Below the pieces are notes generated by a model. It worked only from the letters and a program-made list of their open reading frames with translations. It did not search any database and had not been told where the DNA came from. Position numbers and translations under genes: made by a program. Below, one piece after another: positions 6,985 through 15,441 of a stretch of DNA of 64,000 bases; the first letter of the stretch is position 1; every line of letters starts with the position of its first letter. The DNA is taken from the NCBI GenBank assembly GCA_015233565.1, contig JADFXM010000008.1, positions 124,001 through 188,000 on the forward strand, written 5' to 3'. This stretch comes from Candidatus Rifleibacteriota bacterium. GTDB lineage: Bacteria > Muiribacteriota > Ozemobacteria > Ozemobacterales > Ozemobacteraceae.

Positions 6985-9177
6985 ATGAACAAGGGAAGAG
7001 AATTAAGCTTTGTTGAGAGACGTGATGGATCTGTTGTGCCCTTTAATGCTGAGAAAATCAGTTCAGCTATTGAACGGGCGGGCAAAGCAACAGGAGAATT
7101 CGGTGTTAGCGAAGCCGTCCAAATGACCCAACAAGTGATAAACATTCTTTCACACCGGCATCAGGATGGCTATCCGAATATCGAAGAAGTCCAGGATGTT
7201 GTGGAGCATATCCTCATAGCCAACAATTATTTTGGGACTAACCGATCATACATTGTGTATCGAGAACAGCACAAACAGATGCGGGAGGGGAACCGATCTT
7301 TTGTAAATGTTATTAGTTCCATTAATGAATATTTAGGGCAACAGGATTGGCGTGTAAATGCAAATGCAAATCAGGGTTATTCTCTTGGTGGGCTGATTTT
7401 GAATGTTGCGGGAAAAGTAGTAGCAAACTATTGGTTATCACATGTTTATCCCCCTGAAATAGGAGAATCCCACAGATCGGGAGCTATTCACATTCATGAC
7501 TTGGATATGCTTTCAGGTTACTGTGCGGGATGGTCTTTAAGAACACTATTGAATGAAGGATTTAACGGAGTTTCAGGAAAAGTTGAATCAGGGGCTCCAA
7601 AGCATTTTTCCAGTGCCCTTGGACAAATGATTAATTTCCTTGGTACTCTGCAAAATGAATGGGCTGGTGCTCAGGCGTTCAGCTCTTTTGACACTTATTT
7701 AGCTCCGTACATCCGAAAAGACAAACTTTCCTATCCTGAAATTTTTCAGGGAATTCAGGAATTTGTTTATAATCTGAATGTACCCTCGCGATGGGGTACG
7801 CAGACTCCGTTTACAAATTTGACTTTTGATTGGACCTGTCCCAGAGATTTAGCAGATAAAACCCCCTTGGTTGGAAATGAATCCATGCCTTTCAAGTATG
7901 GCGACCTTCAGGAAGAAATGAATGTAATCAATCGTGCATTCCTTGAAGTAATGTTGACTGGCGATAACCGAGGCCGTGCGTTCACTTTCCCGATTCCAAC
8001 TTATAATATTACTTCCGACTTCGATTGGGAGCATAAAAATTGCGATCTTCTTTTTGAAATGACTGCAAAATATGGTCTTCCCTACTTCCAGAACTTCATC
8101 AATTCGGATCTGTCCCCACAAATGGTTCGCTCAATGTGTTGCAGACTTCAGCTTGACCTTCGTGAACTCTTGAAACGTGGCAATGGTTTATTCGGCTCAG
8201 CAGAGCAAACTGGCTCCATAGGTGTTGTTACAATCAATCTTGCACGTTTGGGATATTTACATTCCCAGAATATGGAAGGCCTTGAAAATAGACTGGAAGA
8301 GCTTCTCAACCTTGCCAAAATGAGTCTGGAGATCAAAAGAAAAGTAATTGGAAGGTTAATTGAAGGTGGATTATTCCCCTTTACCAAGAGGTACCTCGGA
8401 ACATTGCGAAATCACTTTTCCACCATCGGAATCAATGGGATGAACGAATGTATACGGAACTTTACAAAAGACAAGCTCGATATCACTTCTGATGAGGGAG
8501 TTGAATTTGCGAAAAAGATACTTTTACGGGTTCGTGAACGTCTTGTGCAATTCCAGGTAGAAACTGGTAATTTGTACAACCTCGAAGCCACCCCGGCAGA
8601 GGGCGCAACATACCGTTTTGCAAAAGAAGACCAAAAAAAGTTCCCCGGAATCCTTCAAGCCGGCCCATCTTCAGCTCCCTACTATACAAATTCAACACAA
8701 CTTCCAGTAGGCTTCTCAACAGATATTTACGAAACAATGCAACATCAGGAAAAGCTCCAGACGCTCTATACGGGGGGCACCGTTCTTCATTTGTTTGTTG
8801 GTGAGCGAATTCCTACCGCCACCTCCTGCAAAAAACTAGTTAAAAGATGCCTTGAAAAATTCAGACTTCCCTATATTACTATTACCCCCACTTTTTCAAT
8901 TTGTCCAAAACACGGATATATTGCCGGAGAGACTCCATTTTGTCCCGTTTGTGATGAGGAAACCATCGCTCAGCTTCGTTCTCAATGGGAAAAGTCAAAT
9001 CCCGCTGAAGCTTTTCAGATTCCGGCCCTTCAAGCGGAACAACGCCAGAAATGTGAAGTTTGGAGCCGTGTAATGGGATACTATAGACCGGTTTCTCAAT
9101 TTAATCTTGGCAAGAAAAGCGAATTTAAGGAACGAGCAGTTTTTCAACCAGAAGAAATTCTTCAGAGAATGTCCTAA
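6985..9177 (+). CDS. nrdD: Anaerobic (class III) ribonucleoside-triphosphate reductase
   Basis: Glycyl-radical enzyme that reduces ribonucleoside triphosphates to deoxyribonucleotides without oxygen, in the cytoplasm. 730 residues, normal for NrdD. It has an N-terminal ATP-cone allosteric domain (residues about 7-100, starting VERRDGSVVPFNAEKI), the ten-stranded barrel, a C-terminal zinc site (Cys640, Cys653, Cys656 in a CPKHGY...CPVC context) and the radical loop RVMGYYRPV with the radical-bearing Gly698. A strong AGGGGG ribosome site precedes the ATG. The activase nrdG lies 90 bp downstream in the same direction, so both are probably one operon. The oxygen sensitivity of the family implies anoxic growth. 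Confidence 0.97.
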   Translation: MNKGRELSFVERRDGSVVPFNAEKISSAIERAGKATGEFGVSEAVQMTQQVINILSHRHQDGYPNIEEVQDVVEHILIANNYFGTNRSYIVYREQHKQMREGNRSFVNVISSINEYLGQQDWRVNANANQGYSLGGLILNVAGKVVANYWLSHVYPPEIGESHRSGAIHIHDLDMLSGYCAGWSLRTLLNEGFNGVSGKVESGAPKHFSSALGQMINFLGTLQNEWAGAQAFSSFDTYLAPYIRKDKLSYPEIFQGIQEFVYNLNVPSRWGTQTPFTNLTFDWTCPRDLADKTPLVGNESMPFKYGDLQEEMNVINRAFLEVMLTGDNRGRAFTFPIPTYNITSDFDWEHKNCDLLFEMTAKYGLPYFQNFINSDLSPQMVRSMCCRLQLDLRELLKRGNGLFGSAEQTGSIGVVTINLARLGYLHSQNMEGLENRLEELLNLAKMSLEIKRKVIGRLIEGGLFPFTKRYLGTLRNHFSTIGINGMNECIRNFTKDKLDITSDEGVEFAKKILLRVRERLVQFQVETGNLYNLEATPAEGATYRFAKEDQKKFPGILQAGPSSAPYYTNSTQLPVGFSTDIYETMQHQEKLQTLYTGGTVLHLFVGERIPTATSCKKLVKRCLEKFRLPYITITPTFSICPKHGYIAGETPFCPVCDEETIAQLRSQWEKSNPAEAFQIPALQAEQRQKCEVWSRVMGYYRPVSQFNLGKKSEFKERAVFQPEEILQRMS

Positions 9178-9267
9178 AGAATCAGATTTCCACTAAAACG
9201 TCTCTCAAAGCTTGTCTTTCCCGGAAGATTAAGCTTGTGTCTGTATGATATGAAATTAGGAGTCCAA

Positions 9268-9975
9268 ATGCCAGCTCACTTGAAAATTGGCGGTATTCAA
9301 CCATTTACAACAATTGACTTTCCAGGAAAATTAGCTGCCGTAATCTTTCTGAAGGGATGCAACCTCAGATGTGCATATTGTCATAACCCCGAGTTGGTTA
9401 ATGGAGATTCCGATTCTCCTGAAATTTCCTGGGAAAAGGTTATCGAGTTTCTGAAAAAGCGGGAAGGTTTTCTCGATGGCGTTGTTATTAGTGGAGGAGA
9501 ACCTACTATTTATCCGGATCTTTCTTTGGCACTGAAGGAATTGCGAAAATTAAAAATGGAGATAGCTTTGCATACCAATGGATGCTTTCCTGAAAGTTTA
9601 GCTAAAATTCTGAGTGAAAACCTTGTGGATTTCGTTGCAATGGACATTAAAGCGCCTTTTGAGCACTATCGGAAAATTTCCAAAATCGGAGATGGTTTTG
9701 CAACAAGGGAGAGTGTAAAAGAATTAATTTCAAGCCGTATTCCGCATGAATTCAGATCAACAATTCATCCAGACCTTCTTGGGAAAAAATCGATTCTTGA
9801 AATGGCCAGCGAAATGAAAAATCTTGGCGCAAAAACCTTCGTGTTACAGGAGTTTAAGCCAGGAAAGCTTCTGGAGCCTTCACTTACAAAGTCAACTCTT
9901 CCCTGGTTAAACAAAGAGACCTTTTATGAATTCAAGAAATATTTTTCTGGTTTTGCAATTAGGGGGCAAGTTTAG
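9268..9975 (+). CDS. nrdG: Anaerobic ribonucleotide reductase activating radical-SAM protein
   Basis: Radical SAM activase that would generate the glycyl radical on NrdD. With the start at 9268 the protein is 235 residues. The cluster motif is GCNLRCAYCHN with cysteines 31, 35 and 38, after the typical opening IGGIQPFTTIDFPGK, which is the NrdG2 subgroup rather than the shorter E. coli type. The SAM-binding GGE motif (SGGEPT) follows. The open frame extends to 9235, but AGGAG at 9258-9262 places the start at 9268. It follows nrdD directly. Confidence 0.93.
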   Translation: MPAHLKIGGIQPFTTIDFPGKLAAVIFLKGCNLRCAYCHNPELVNGDSDSPEISWEKVIEFLKKREGFLDGVVISGGEPTIYPDLSLALKELRKLKMEIALHTNGCFPESLAKILSENLVDFVAMDIKAPFEHYRKISKIGDGFATRESVKELISSRIPHEFRSTIHPDLLGKKSILEMASEMKNLGAKTFVLQEFKPGKLLEPSLTKSTLPWLNKETFYEFKKYFSGFAIRGQV

Positions 9976-10904
9976 GAAATTCTGATCTGCGCTTAGGGTG
10001 TGGAAATAAAAATGGAAAGCAGCCGAACAAGATAGTCGAAAATTTAGCAAAAAAATTTCAGGAGTGTCTTAATGGGACAACTCCATTAAAATTTTTGAAA
10101 CGATCCGGATAGTGTCATTCCGTTTAAGCTGTAGGTGCTCATTGTAGATTCAGACTTCCTGATGCGGGAGTATATTGAAATGGCACTTTTTATTCGAGAA
10201 AGTCTTGAAATGTCGGCAAATTTTTCCGGAAAAAGTGCTTTTTCAAATTCCGCACCAATACTGCAAAATAGCGGTCAATTCATATACGGGTCAGGAATTC
10301 TGAGATTGGATAAATTTTATTGAGTCGTAATCCAGGCAGTTTTTGGTTCCGGGGTTTTAGGAAATTGTACTGAATTAAGTTCTAAGAAGCTCTATTCGTG
10401 TTTAAATCCTCTGAAGCTGACTTTATCCTAATTTTAAGATTTTGATGCGTTAACGCGATCAGATCCCCTGAATTTGATTTTTCTACGAGATTAATTTGTG
10501 AAAATTAATTTCCTTGATTTTATATTCTAACTGAAGGTGGTGACAGCAAATGCAAATAATAGTTGGAAATGTCAAATAACTCAAAGGCAAGAAGCCAAAG
10601 AGAATGCAATGACAGAAAGGTAGATCAATGAGCGTGAGCACGATATTTTATAGAAGTTTGATCAAAATAAATTAGGGCGAGAAGCACTAAAAACAAAAGC
10701 TAGCGACGAAAGGAAAAGCCTTTCAACAGAAGGTGTGTGGATTTTGCCTACTCCCTTGAGGAATTTGATCAGATTCTTGATTTTTCCCATGAAATAATTT
10801 GGCTCCACTCAATCAACAAAATAATCTCTTTGATGATAAGCAGCGACAATGTGAGGAGTCTAATTCAAAACGAACAATATTCATTTTGCCTGGAAAATCT
10901 TTTC
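9976..10904. other. Long intergenic region, mostly unassigned
   Basis: 929 bp without a supportable gene. Contains repeat E copy 1 (10148-10304). The remaining sequence (10330-10900) holds short broken frames with no ribosome sites. It may be a decayed gene, but no frame is long enough to name it. Confidence 0.5.
10148..10304. mobile_element. Repeat E, copy 1 (MITE-like, 157 bp)
   Basis: Ends ATTCAGACTTCCTGA and the inverse CTCAGAATTCCTGA form imperfect terminal inverted repeats. A second copy lies in the opposite orientation at 59641-59800, sharing the CAGACTTCCTGAT end and the GAAAAAGTG inner block. The 62-codon frame over it is not a gene. Confidence 0.6.
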
Positions 10905-11864
10905 TCAGTGTTGAGATGAGTTTAGTACAAGTGCTTTGTCTAGGAAGGAAAGCACCTTGACTTTGTATTGGTCTTGTCTAAGCGAGTAGCCTCCGCAGTG
11001 AGAGATTCCGGGAATCAGCCACAATTCCTTGGGGCAAGTGCAAGAATCATACAGTTTTTGGGAATGCTTAAAAGGAACAACATTGTCAGCAGTACTGGCA
11101 ATAAATAGAACCGGACGAGAACCTAGCCCACCTACGGCAGTTACAGGGGAAACATCGAACATAGGTCCTCCGGCAAAAAGATTTGCCCAGAAACTGTACA
11201 TTCGTTCAAATGGGGTTGAAACAATGCTTGGAAGACTATCGAGATGACACTGATACTCAATCATTTCACGATATGCTCCAAATGTGCTATCCAAGACGAA
11301 TGCTCCAACACTTGTGCACTCTTTAGCAGCCAGAATTGCATTAGTAGCACCGCAGGACTCTCCATATATTCCGATGGGTAGATTCGGGAGTCGGTTCTTT
11401 ATGAAGGATACAGCGGCAGAAACGTCCTTCGATTCATGCAGACCGTAAGTGATCCTGTGTCCTTCACTTCTTCCCTGAGCACGAAAGTCGAAAAATAAAC
11501 AACTGTAGCCCGCGGAGGCAAGAAACGCTCCTTTGGGTAACTGGTCCAAGCAATCTGATGGAGTACCATGACAGAAAACAACTGCCGCTTTTGTAGTCGT
11601 CGTTCCGGCAGGAATTAGCCAACCACGGAGGGTTACTCCATCTTCCGTTTGAAAACTAACATCTTCCGATTTAAAGAAACCTAAATCTTTGGGGGTAAGC
11701 TTAAAGGAACGTGGTCGATGAAAGATATTTATGGCCGGCGCCATCATAGGCAGGAAGATGGCCATCATGACGGCTATCTTGAAAAGAGTTTTGCAGATTC
11801 TTACCAGAATACTTTTAATCTGTGAAAAAATTGTTTTTTTTAACATTGGTTGGATAAAATTCAT
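10905..11864 (-). CDS. Membrane-anchored alpha/beta hydrolase
   Basis: Serine hydrolase of the alpha/beta fold, probably an esterase or peptidase-like enzyme of unknown substrate. Residues about 18-48 form one hydrophobic N-terminal anchor, so the catalytic domain likely faces the periplasm. Motifs: the oxyanion loop HGTPSD (99-104), FDFRAQGRS, the nucleophile elbow GESCG (Ser170), a late acid in ASTADN and the catalytic His in PGISHCGGY near the C-terminus. The family is the BAAT/acyl-CoA thioesterase-like or FrsA/BEM46-like group. It is a single gene between intergenic regions, transcribed divergently from 12092. Start at 11864 or at the second Met (11846). Confidence 0.85.
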   Translation of the reverse strand: MNFIQPMLKKTIFSQIKSILVRICKTLFKIAVMMAIFLPMMAPAINIFHRPRSFKLTPKDLGFFKSEDVSFQTEDGVTLRGWLIPAGTTTTKAAVVFCHGTPSDCLDQLPKGAFLASAGYSCLFFDFRAQGRSEGHRITYGLHESKDVSAAVSFIKNRLPNLPIGIYGESCGATNAILAAKECTSVGAFVLDSTFGAYREMIEYQCHLDSLPSIVSTPFERMYSFWANLFAGGPMFDVSPVTAVGGLGSRPVLFIASTADNVVPFKHSQKLYDSCTCPKELWLIPGISHCGGYSLRQDQYKVKVLSFLDKALVLNSSQH

Positions 11865-12091
11865 TTTTTTTCAAAGCAGGTTTGCAATTGAGCTATTGTA
11901 GCATAAATTTTTTTTTTGGATTGATTAAAATTTGTCTCAGGAAAGACAAAAGTGAGTTTGCAAAATTTGTGGATGCTGTTCTATAATTCTGAAGGAAAAA
12001 AATTACAGAATATTTTACGGTAGAATTATATATGTGGAATTATTGAGAGTGAAATTAATTTTCCAATTGAATAAATAGAGAGGAGAATAAT

Positions 12092-12919
12092 ATGGCCAGA
12101 GTAAAATTTTATGGTGTGAGAGGTTCAATTTCCGTTTGTGGTGCAGAATTCCAGAAATTCGGAGGAAATACAACTTGTGTTCTTCTGGATGGAGTGAAAA
12201 GGACGGTAATTTTGGATGCTGGAACCGGTATTCGTGAATTAGGGAAAGAATTGGTGAAAGATCCACATCTTGGAGTTGATCGTCCTTGTTTTATAGTATT
12301 TTCGCATTTTCATTGGGATCATATTCAAGGGCTGCCGTTTTTCGCTCCTGCTTATGATCCAAGAAGAACTTTCACAATAAGTGTTATTGGAAGAAAGGGA
12401 ATTGGAAAGGATTTTCGGAATATTTTTGAAACCCAAATGCAGAAAGAATATTTTCCCGTTACACTAGACGGTATGGGTGCGAAAATTGATTTTCTCCAGA
12501 CTCCCGAAGATTATCTGGTTGCAGAGAACTCTTTCCTTAAAGTAATAAAGCACAACCACCCAGGTGATGCTTATAGTTATCGTTTTCAAACCAGTGATAA
12601 TAAAACCATAGTGTTTTGCACTGATATTGAGCATGGCGACCGAATTGACCCTCAGATTGTTGCTTTGGCCCAAAATGCTGATTTACTGATCCACGAAGGT
12701 CAATACACTCCTGAAGAGCTTCAAAGCCATAAGGGTTGGGGTCACAGCAGTTGGGTTCAAGCTGTGGAAGTTGGAAAGCTGGCTGGAGTAAAGCGCCTTG
12801 TGATCACACATCATGATCCTGACCACAACGATGCCTTTCTGGAAGATATTGAAAAGCAGTGTCAGGCTATCTTTCCTAATACAATTTTAGCCCGTGAAAA
12901 AATGGAAATCATTGTTTGA
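12092..12919 (+). CDS. Metallo-beta-lactamase-fold hydrolase, cyclic-phosphodiesterase-like
   Basis: Binuclear metal hydrolase with the typical opening VKFYGVRGSISVCG and GGNTTCV, metal motif HFHWDH (His72, His74, Asp76, His77), then a distal His in KHNHPGDAYSYR, a bridging Asp in FCTDIEHGD and a final ITHHDPDH. This is the PhnP/cAMP-phosphodiesterase-like MBL group; the substrate cannot be fixed from sequence, though a cyclic nucleotide would fit with the many cyclases in this window. Cytoplasmic, with no signal peptide. Strong GAGAGGAG ribosome site. A bidirectional terminator follows at 13110. Confidence 0.9.
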   Translation: MARVKFYGVRGSISVCGAEFQKFGGNTTCVLLDGVKRTVILDAGTGIRELGKELVKDPHLGVDRPCFIVFSHFHWDHIQGLPFFAPAYDPRRTFTISVIGRKGIGKDFRNIFETQMQKEYFPVTLDGMGAKIDFLQTPEDYLVAENSFLKVIKHNHPGDAYSYRFQTSDNKTIVFCTDIEHGDRIDPQIVALAQNADLLIHEGQYTPEELQSHKGWGHSSWVQAVEVGKLAGVKRLVITHHDPDHNDAFLEDIEKQCQAIFPNTILAREKMEIIV

Positions 12920-12933
12920 ATCAGCCCTGAAGT

Positions 12934-13079
12934 TTAGCTTTACAACCTCGCTTAACCTCTTTAAAACTGCACATGATGCTAGTACACGATTCAAAGAAAA
13001 TCACTTTGAGAGGAAGAAAATCGCTATTAAATCAAGCTTTGAGCGACTTCAGAGACGTTTATTGAACAGTAGAGTTAAT
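12934..13079. mobile_element. Repeat D, copy 1
   Basis: 146-bp copy of a family also at 42366-42447 (truncated) and 59423-59576. Shared blocks: TTTAAAACTGCACAT, GCTAGT(TA)CA, CACGATT and TTGAGAGGAAG, then AAATCAAGCTTTGAGCGACTT. The full ends ATTAACTTTACAG (copy 3) and inverse ATTAACTCTACTG make an imperfect terminal inverted repeat. It lies directly after the MBL gene. Confidence 0.7.
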
Positions 13080-13109
13080 TTCAAGAATCACCCAAAAGCT
13101 GGATCAAAA

Positions 13110-13166
13110 ACATCCTTTCGAAGTTGAGTATTTTGCGAAAGCTCAACTTCGAAAGGGTGTTTTTTG
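13110..13166. terminator. Strong bidirectional terminator
   Basis: A 19-bp stem (13110-13128 with 13142-13160, one G-T pair) around a 13-nt loop, followed by a T run on the plus strand and an A run before it that becomes a T run on the minus strand. It sits between the convergent genes at 12092 and 13180 and should end both. Confidence 0.85.
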
Positions 13167-13179
13167 GAATTTGGAAGAA

Positions 13180-14535
13180 TCACCAAGTCTCGATAGGGCT
13201 GGAGGCGATCTGATCTTTGTACACTTTTCCTCCCTTCATTACGAAACCAACGTTTTCCAGAAGTCGGACATCTTTTAAGGGATCTCCTTCCACTGCAATG
13301 AAGTCGGCGAATTTTCCAGGTTCAATGCTGCCGAAATCCTTCGATCGTCCCAAAAGATCAGCGGCGTTTACTGTTGCGGCTTTAATTGCCTGTGCAGGTG
13401 TCATTCCGAAGCGCACCATGGTATCAAACTGCTTGGCGTTGTCTCCGTGTGGGTACATTCCTGCGTCAGTGCCAAAAGCCAGCTTCACTCCGGCTTTGAG
13501 AGCTTTGGTGAAGGTCTCTCTCTGGAGATGTCCGACACCTTTTTCTTTCTCAATCTGATCGGCGGGCATTCCGTTTTTCTTCCCTTCGGCTAATATGTAG
13601 TCGTCGTTGTAGATGTCCATGACGAAGTAAGTCCCGTGCTCTATCGCTAAACGCAATCCATCGGGGTCTGCGAAACTGGCATGTTCAACTGAATCGGCGC
13701 CTGCGAGAATTGCATCTTTTATTCCTTGGGCACTGTGGGCATGGACGGCAAGCTTGCGTCCGGCGCGATGGGCTGTTTCGGCGCCCGCTTTGATTTCCTC
13801 GAAACTGTACTGGGTGGAATTTGGATTATCCGCATTGGACATCACTCCCCCGGTTCCGATCATTTTGATTACATCAGCGCCATACTTTATCTGGGTTCGC
13901 ACTACCCGGCGCATCTCATCGACCCCGTCGGCGATAAAGAAGGGACGGTATTCCTCACGTAAACGAGTTGTATAAGGATAACCGTTGAAGTCACTGTGCC
14001 CTCCGGTCATTGTGATGTTGGGTCCTGAAGTTATGATTCGAGGACCTTGAATTAGTCCCCGGTCGATTGAGTTTCGTAAATCCACTCCAACAAATGGGGA
14101 ACCGCCAAACTGTCGAACCGCGGTAAATCCTGCCAGAAGGGTCTTTTTGGCATTAATTACTCCATAAATTGCATCAATCTGCGAGGTTCGCTCGAATTGG
14201 TAAAGGTCATCCGGTCTATCGGCCGGTGAACCCAAGTGCACGTGGCAGTCGATAAGACCCGGGAGAACAACCGCCTTGGAAAGGTCCAGGACTGCGACTC
14301 CGACAGGCACAGATGCTTGCTGCGTTGGAACGATCTCTTTTATTCGTTCATTCTCCACTATTATGGTCATATTCTCGCGAAGAGTTTCTCCAAGACCATC
14401 GAAGAGCTTCCCAGTTTTTACATAAATTAGCTTGGCTTGTGGTTTTCCATCTGAAGGCTCGGCTGCTTGAACGCTGCAAACGCATAACAACAAAACGAGT
14501 GTGGTGGATAAAACCGTCAAATACCTTCTTGTCAT
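13180..14535 (-). CDS. Exported amidohydrolase, imidazolonepropionase/Xaa-Pro dipeptidase-like
   Basis: Metal-dependent hydrolase of the amidohydrolase superfamily, 451 residues, with a signal peptide (residues 1-24, cut after VQA). Metal residues: HVH (His98, His100) after LPGLID, a lysine in ADVIKMIGTGGV, His in AVHAHSAQG, His in VEHASFAD and the Asp in AFGTDAG. It ends with the usual return to the small beta domain (IEPGKFADF). Relatives hydrolyse acyl-prolyl dipeptides or similar amides, but the exact substrate is unknown. The DNA is clearly richer in G and C than its neighbours, suggesting acquisition from another genome. It has an AGGGGAAG ribosome site, stands alone, and is terminated at 13110-13166. 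Confidence 0.92.
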   Translation of the reverse strand: MTRRYLTVLSTTLVLLLCVCSVQAAEPSDGKPQAKLIYVKTGKLFDGLGETLRENMTIIVENERIKEIVPTQQASVPVGVAVLDLSKAVVLPGLIDCHVHLGSPADRPDDLYQFERTSQIDAIYGVINAKKTLLAGFTAVRQFGGSPFVGVDLRNSIDRGLIQGPRIITSGPNITMTGGHSDFNGYPYTTRLREEYRPFFIADGVDEMRRVVRTQIKYGADVIKMIGTGGVMSNADNPNSTQYSFEEIKAGAETAHRAGRKLAVHAHSAQGIKDAILAGADSVEHASFADPDGLRLAIEHGTYFVMDIYNDDYILAEGKKNGMPADQIEKEKGVGHLQRETFTKALKAGVKLAFGTDAGMYPHGDNAKQFDTMVRFGMTPAQAIKAATVNAADLLGRSKDFGSIEPGKFADFIAVEGDPLKDVRLLENVGFVMKGGKVYKDQIASSPIETW

Positions 14536-15150
14536 GATTCTTCCCCTGTTATTAAAATTTACTTTTTCGAATTAATACTTAAACTGCATTTTAGTTGGAA
14601 GTGCCATTGAGACGCCTTTCGGAGGAGCAATTTTACTTCTGATAGCTAAAAATGATAGTTTCTTTGGCTACGCCCCTTTGCAATGACAGTTTCAAGCCGC
14701 CATTGAATGGTAGTTTGACGTTCTTAAATTAACCCTGCAATGCAACTAAAAAAAGCATTTTGCACGACAAATTTCCTCTCCGCAATCAACACATTTTTTT
14801 CGTCCAACCGAACTTTACAATACTGACTTCAATTGCAATGTTATTTAACGAACGTTCTACTGGTAAGTAAAGCGAATGATCACTTGAAATCAAGGATTTC
14901 AAGTTCCAGAAATTGAGATTAGTCTAATTTCCTTATTGAATCTACAAATTTGGACAATTTAAACACGGCTCAATGATTAGGTTTCAACTGCTATGACTTA
15001 ATTTCGTGTCATTTCGCGCTGGGGTAGTACTAACATAGTCGATCTTGATTGTCAAAATTGTCTTTTTAGATTATTTTGGATTAATCTGAAATAAAAAAAA
15101 TGGATACTTTCAGAATTAAGTTGCACAATTTAAATCAGGAGGAGCGCATT
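14536..15150. other. Intergenic region upstream of the amidohydrolase and YCII genes
   Basis: About 600 bp with no gene seen. It contains a perfect 10-bp dyad with a 3-nt loop, ACTTGAAATC-AAG-GATTTCAAGT (14882-14904), that could be an operator or structured leader. No other repeat from this window was recognised. Confidence 0.45.
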
Positions 15151-15441
15151 ATGAGAAAGGGAGACACCTACTTTGTCAGGGTCGACAAAAAAATTGGGGA
15201 AAAGAAAGTCGATAAAAACACTTTTGACGAACATTTAGAGTACATAAAGAAACTTGCAACAGAAATAGAGTTGTATGCAGGCGGTTTTGCAGGTGTCTCA
15301 GGAGGAATGATAGTATTCAAGGCTCGAAATCTGGAAGAAGCAGATTTTCTTTGCAAAAAAGATCCCATTGTTGAAAGGAGCTATTACAGCTATGAACTTC
15401 AGCAATGGGAGCTATTGATTACTTCTGATCAAGCTTTATAG
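15151..15441 (+). CDS. YCII-family protein
   Basis: 96 residues with the YCII pattern: an N-terminal strand, EHLEYIKKL, a glycine-rich AGGFAGVSGGMIVF block, then EEADFLCKKDPIVERSYYSYELQQWELL. The fold is ferredoxin-like, and characterised members act in chlorinated-aromatic metabolism or are of unknown role, so no function is assigned. The open frame begins at 15100, but the strong AGGAGGAG at 15138-15144 selects the ATG at 15151. The last six bases overlap the 3' end of the convergent subtilase gene. Confidence 0.82.
   Translation: MRKGDTYFVRVDKKIGEKKVDKNTFDEHLEYIKKLATEIELYAGGFAGVSGGMIVFKARNLEEADFLCKKDPIVERSYYSYELQQWELLITSDQAL

Noticed and set aside
10135..10323. 62-codon plus-strand frame
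   Set aside because: Coincides with repeat E copy 1 and has no ribosome site.
12894..13127. 77-codon plus-strand frame
   Set aside because: Overlaps the end of the MBL gene and runs through repeat D into a terminator.
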